The translations under genes and the position numbers were made by a program. Source: Ramlibacter paludis (lineage in GTDB: Bacteria; Pseudomonadota; Gammaproteobacteria; Burkholderiales; Burkholderiaceae_C). Taken from it: a stretch of 64,000 bases of DNA. Shown here piece after piece: positions 62,668 to 64,000 of this stretch (the first letter of the stretch is position 1; the number at the start of each line of letters is the position of its first letter). The stretch covers positions 124,001 through 188,000 of the forward strand of contig NZ_JAKLTM010000002.1 in the NCBI RefSeq assembly GCF_022012305.1. Direction: 5' to 3'. The notes under the pieces are model-generated. The model made no database searches, was not told where the DNA came from, and worked only from the letters and a program-made list of their open reading frames with translations.

Positions 62668-63554
62668 GGCAGGCGCGCTCCCGCCCGGCCCGAAGCCCGG
62701 TCGATCTGCTCGTAGTCCGAGATCACCTGCGCGCCCAGCAGCAGCAGGGTGGCGGCGATTTCCAGGCTGAACAGCACGACGATCGCCGTCGTCAGCGAGC
62801 CGTACACCACGCTCACCTTGGACAAGGTGGCGAAGTACCAGACCAGCACGCGCCGCGAGAGCTCCCACAGCACCGCCGCCGTCACGCCGCCGACCAGGGC
62901 ATGGCGCCACCAGAGACGCCCGACCGGCATCACCATGTAGATGGAGGTCAGCAGCATCACCTCGCCGGCCAGGCCCAGCAGGTACAGCAGCACGCCCGAC
63001 ACCCCTTGCAGCGACCATTGGGTCCCGAGGAACTCGATCGAGTCCTGCGCCATCGCCTGGATGCCGCCGGAGACGAAGGTCATCACCATGAGGCCGAAAC
63101 CCAGCGAGAGGATGTAGCAGTAAGGCAGCAGCGCCGAGACCAGGAAGTGCCGGCGCCGCACGGCGAAGCGGTGCAGGAAGATCACCGACATCGCCTTTTC
63201 CAGCACGGTGAAGGCGAGCGAACTGAAGAACAGCATCGTGACCAGCAGCACCCAGCCGATGTAGCTCTGGTGGTGCACGAAGTTCGCCAGTTCGCCGACG
63301 ATGGGCTTCGACTGCCCGGGCACGATCCACTCGAGGTAGCGGCCAAGCGTGGACAGCAGCTCGTTCTGGTCCACCCAGTGCGACAGCGCGATCACCACCA
63401 GGATCAGCAGCGGCACCACCGACAGCAGGGCGTAATAGGCCACCGCGCCCGCCAGCAGCAGGCCCTGGTTCTTCTTGAAGCCGCTCAGCACGCGGCGGGC
63501 AAAGGTGCCGGGATGGGCCAGCACGTAGGCGCCGGCGGGGCTCAGCATTCGCAT
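62661..63554 (-). CDS. YihY/BrkB family inner-membrane protein
   Basis: A 297-residue membrane protein with six predicted helices. Family landmarks are LLLAGAVAYYALLSVVPLLI, SSLAFTVLEKAMSVIF, RRHFLVSALLPYCYILSLGF and WRHALVGGVTAAVLWELSRR, followed by YGSLTTAIVVLFSLEIAATL. It has been annotated as ribonuclease BN in error and as virulence factor BrkB; its role is not settled. Convergent with aapP. The start at 63554 (MRMLSPAGAY) has no clear ribosome site. Confidence 0.88.
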   Translation of the reverse strand: MRMLSPAGAYVLAHPGTFARRVLSGFKKNQGLLLAGAVAYYALLSVVPLLILVVIALSHWVDQNELLSTLGRYLEWIVPGQSKPIVGELANFVHHQSYIGWVLLVTMLFFSSLAFTVLEKAMSVIFLHRFAVRRRHFLVSALLPYCYILSLGFGLMVMTFVSGGIQAMAQDSIEFLGTQWSLQGVSGVLLYLLGLAGEVMLLTSIYMVMPVGRLWWRHALVGGVTAAVLWELSRRVLVWYFATLSKVSVVYGSLTTAIVVLFSLEIAATLLLLGAQVISDYEQIDRASGRAGARLPQ

Positions 63555-63589
63555 CCGGGGAGTATGCCGCCCCGGCGCGATTCCGTGGG

Positions 63590-64000
63590 CTACACGTCGA
63601 TGGCTGCCGCCGACCCTGCCTGCTTGCGCAGCTCGAACTTCTGGATCTTGCCGGTCGAGGTCTTGGGCAGTTCGCCGAACACCACGGCTTTCGGCACCTT
63701 GAAGCCGGCGAGGTGCTTCTTGCAATGGGCCACGATGTCCGCGGCCGTGACGCTGGCGCCGGGCTTCAGCTCGATGAAGGCGCAAGGCGTCTCGCCCCAT
63801 TTCGGGTCCGGCTTGGCCACCACAGCCGCGGCCAGCACTTCGGGATGCCGGTACAGCACGTCCTCGACCTCGATCGACGAGATGTTCTCGCCGCCGGAAA
63901 TGATGATGTCCTTGCTGCGGTCCTTGATCTTGATGTAGCCGTCGGGGTACTGCACCGCCAGGTCGCCGGTGTGGTACCAGCCGCCCGCGAAGGCCTCGGC
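63590..64000 (-). CDS. Acyl-CoA synthetase (AMP-forming), C-terminal part
   Basis: The last 136 residues of an ANL-superfamily ligase; the rest lies beyond the right edge. Visible are the A7/A8 motifs WYHTGDLAV and [20 protein letters not shown], the hinge region, and the catalytic Lys motif [14 protein letters not shown] (A10). [20 protein letters not shown] and [20 protein letters not shown] are typical of medium-chain/aromatic fatty acyl-CoA synthetases. It activates a carboxylic acid to its CoA thioester. It lies 35 bp upstream of brkB. Confidence 0.92.
   Translation of the reverse strand, partial: AEAFAGGWYHTGDLAVQYPDGYIKIKDRSKDIIISGGENISSIEVEDVLYRHPEVLAAAVVAKPDPKWGETPCAFIELKPGASVTAADIVAHCKKHLAGFKVPKAVVFGELPKTSTGKIQKFELRKQAGSAAAIDV

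Overview
This 64 kb window is a contiguous piece of a high-GC betaproteobacterial chromosome. Protein styles point to Burkholderiales, most likely Comamonadaceae (Ramlibacter/Variovorax-like): Bug-type TctC solute receptor, EarP/EF-P arginine rhamnosylation pair, phasin, and the rpoS-nlpD-pcm-surE order. The genus is inferred from general knowledge of these families; no database was searched. Coding density is very high. I found no insertion sequence, prophage, CRISPR array, rRNA or replication origin. No gene-free stretch exceeds 300 bp; the longest (36191-36474) holds the hupB promoter and leader.

Layout. 1-3072: partial MHS-type MFS transporter and a sodium:solute symporter with its DUF4212 small subunit. 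3202-7149: small conserved protein, then divergent ppsA and its regulator ppsR. 7158-9467: ahpC and ahpF behind an OxyR-like site, with a strong terminator between them. 9542-19988: an iron block: bacterioferritin, feoAB, a TonB-dependent siderophore receptor with PiuC-like hydroxylase, an FMN alpha-hydroxy acid oxidase, a PepSY protein, cytochrome b561, a Bfd-like ferredoxin, tonB-exbB-exbD, hemP and a GlcG/HbpS-like protein. Fur-like boxes with the half-site TTCGCATT sit at both control nodes (12149-12212 and 17160-17180).

20107-27627: BI-1 family protein, rlmD, a PolB-like 3'-5' exonuclease, rpoS, nlpD, pcm, surE and a quinone oxidoreductase. 27687-36190: tRNA-His, a PhyH dioxygenase, a tctABC-type carboxylate transporter with an oxidoreductase and divergent GntR regulator, ppiD, tRNA-Val and a HU gene. 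36475-40343: a tartrate/malate-type dehydrogenase coupled to a predicted haloacetate dehalogenase, with a LysR regulator, then an EamA exporter. 40348-44796: pgsA, uvrC, earP and efp.

44842-55900: mostly transport, housekeeping and poorly characterised genes (DUF3445, AEC, LOG family, MFS, rmuC, 2-hydroxyacid dehydrogenase, ion antiporter, CsbD, a Cys-repeat exported protein, nitroreductase, thioesterase, HDAC-like amidohydrolase). 56075-64000: phasin, patatin lipoprotein, a short-chain dehydrogenase behind a perfect 20-bp palindrome, a four-gene polar amino-acid ABC transporter, a BrkB/YihY protein and the C-terminus of an acyl-CoA synthetase.

The best leads are the Fur-linked iron reduction/uptake block with a hidden 23-residue membrane peptide, the complete fluoroacetate-dehalogenase-like active site at 37557-38441, several strong palindromic operators, and an EF-hand-like loop plus long hydrophilic insert in the symporter.
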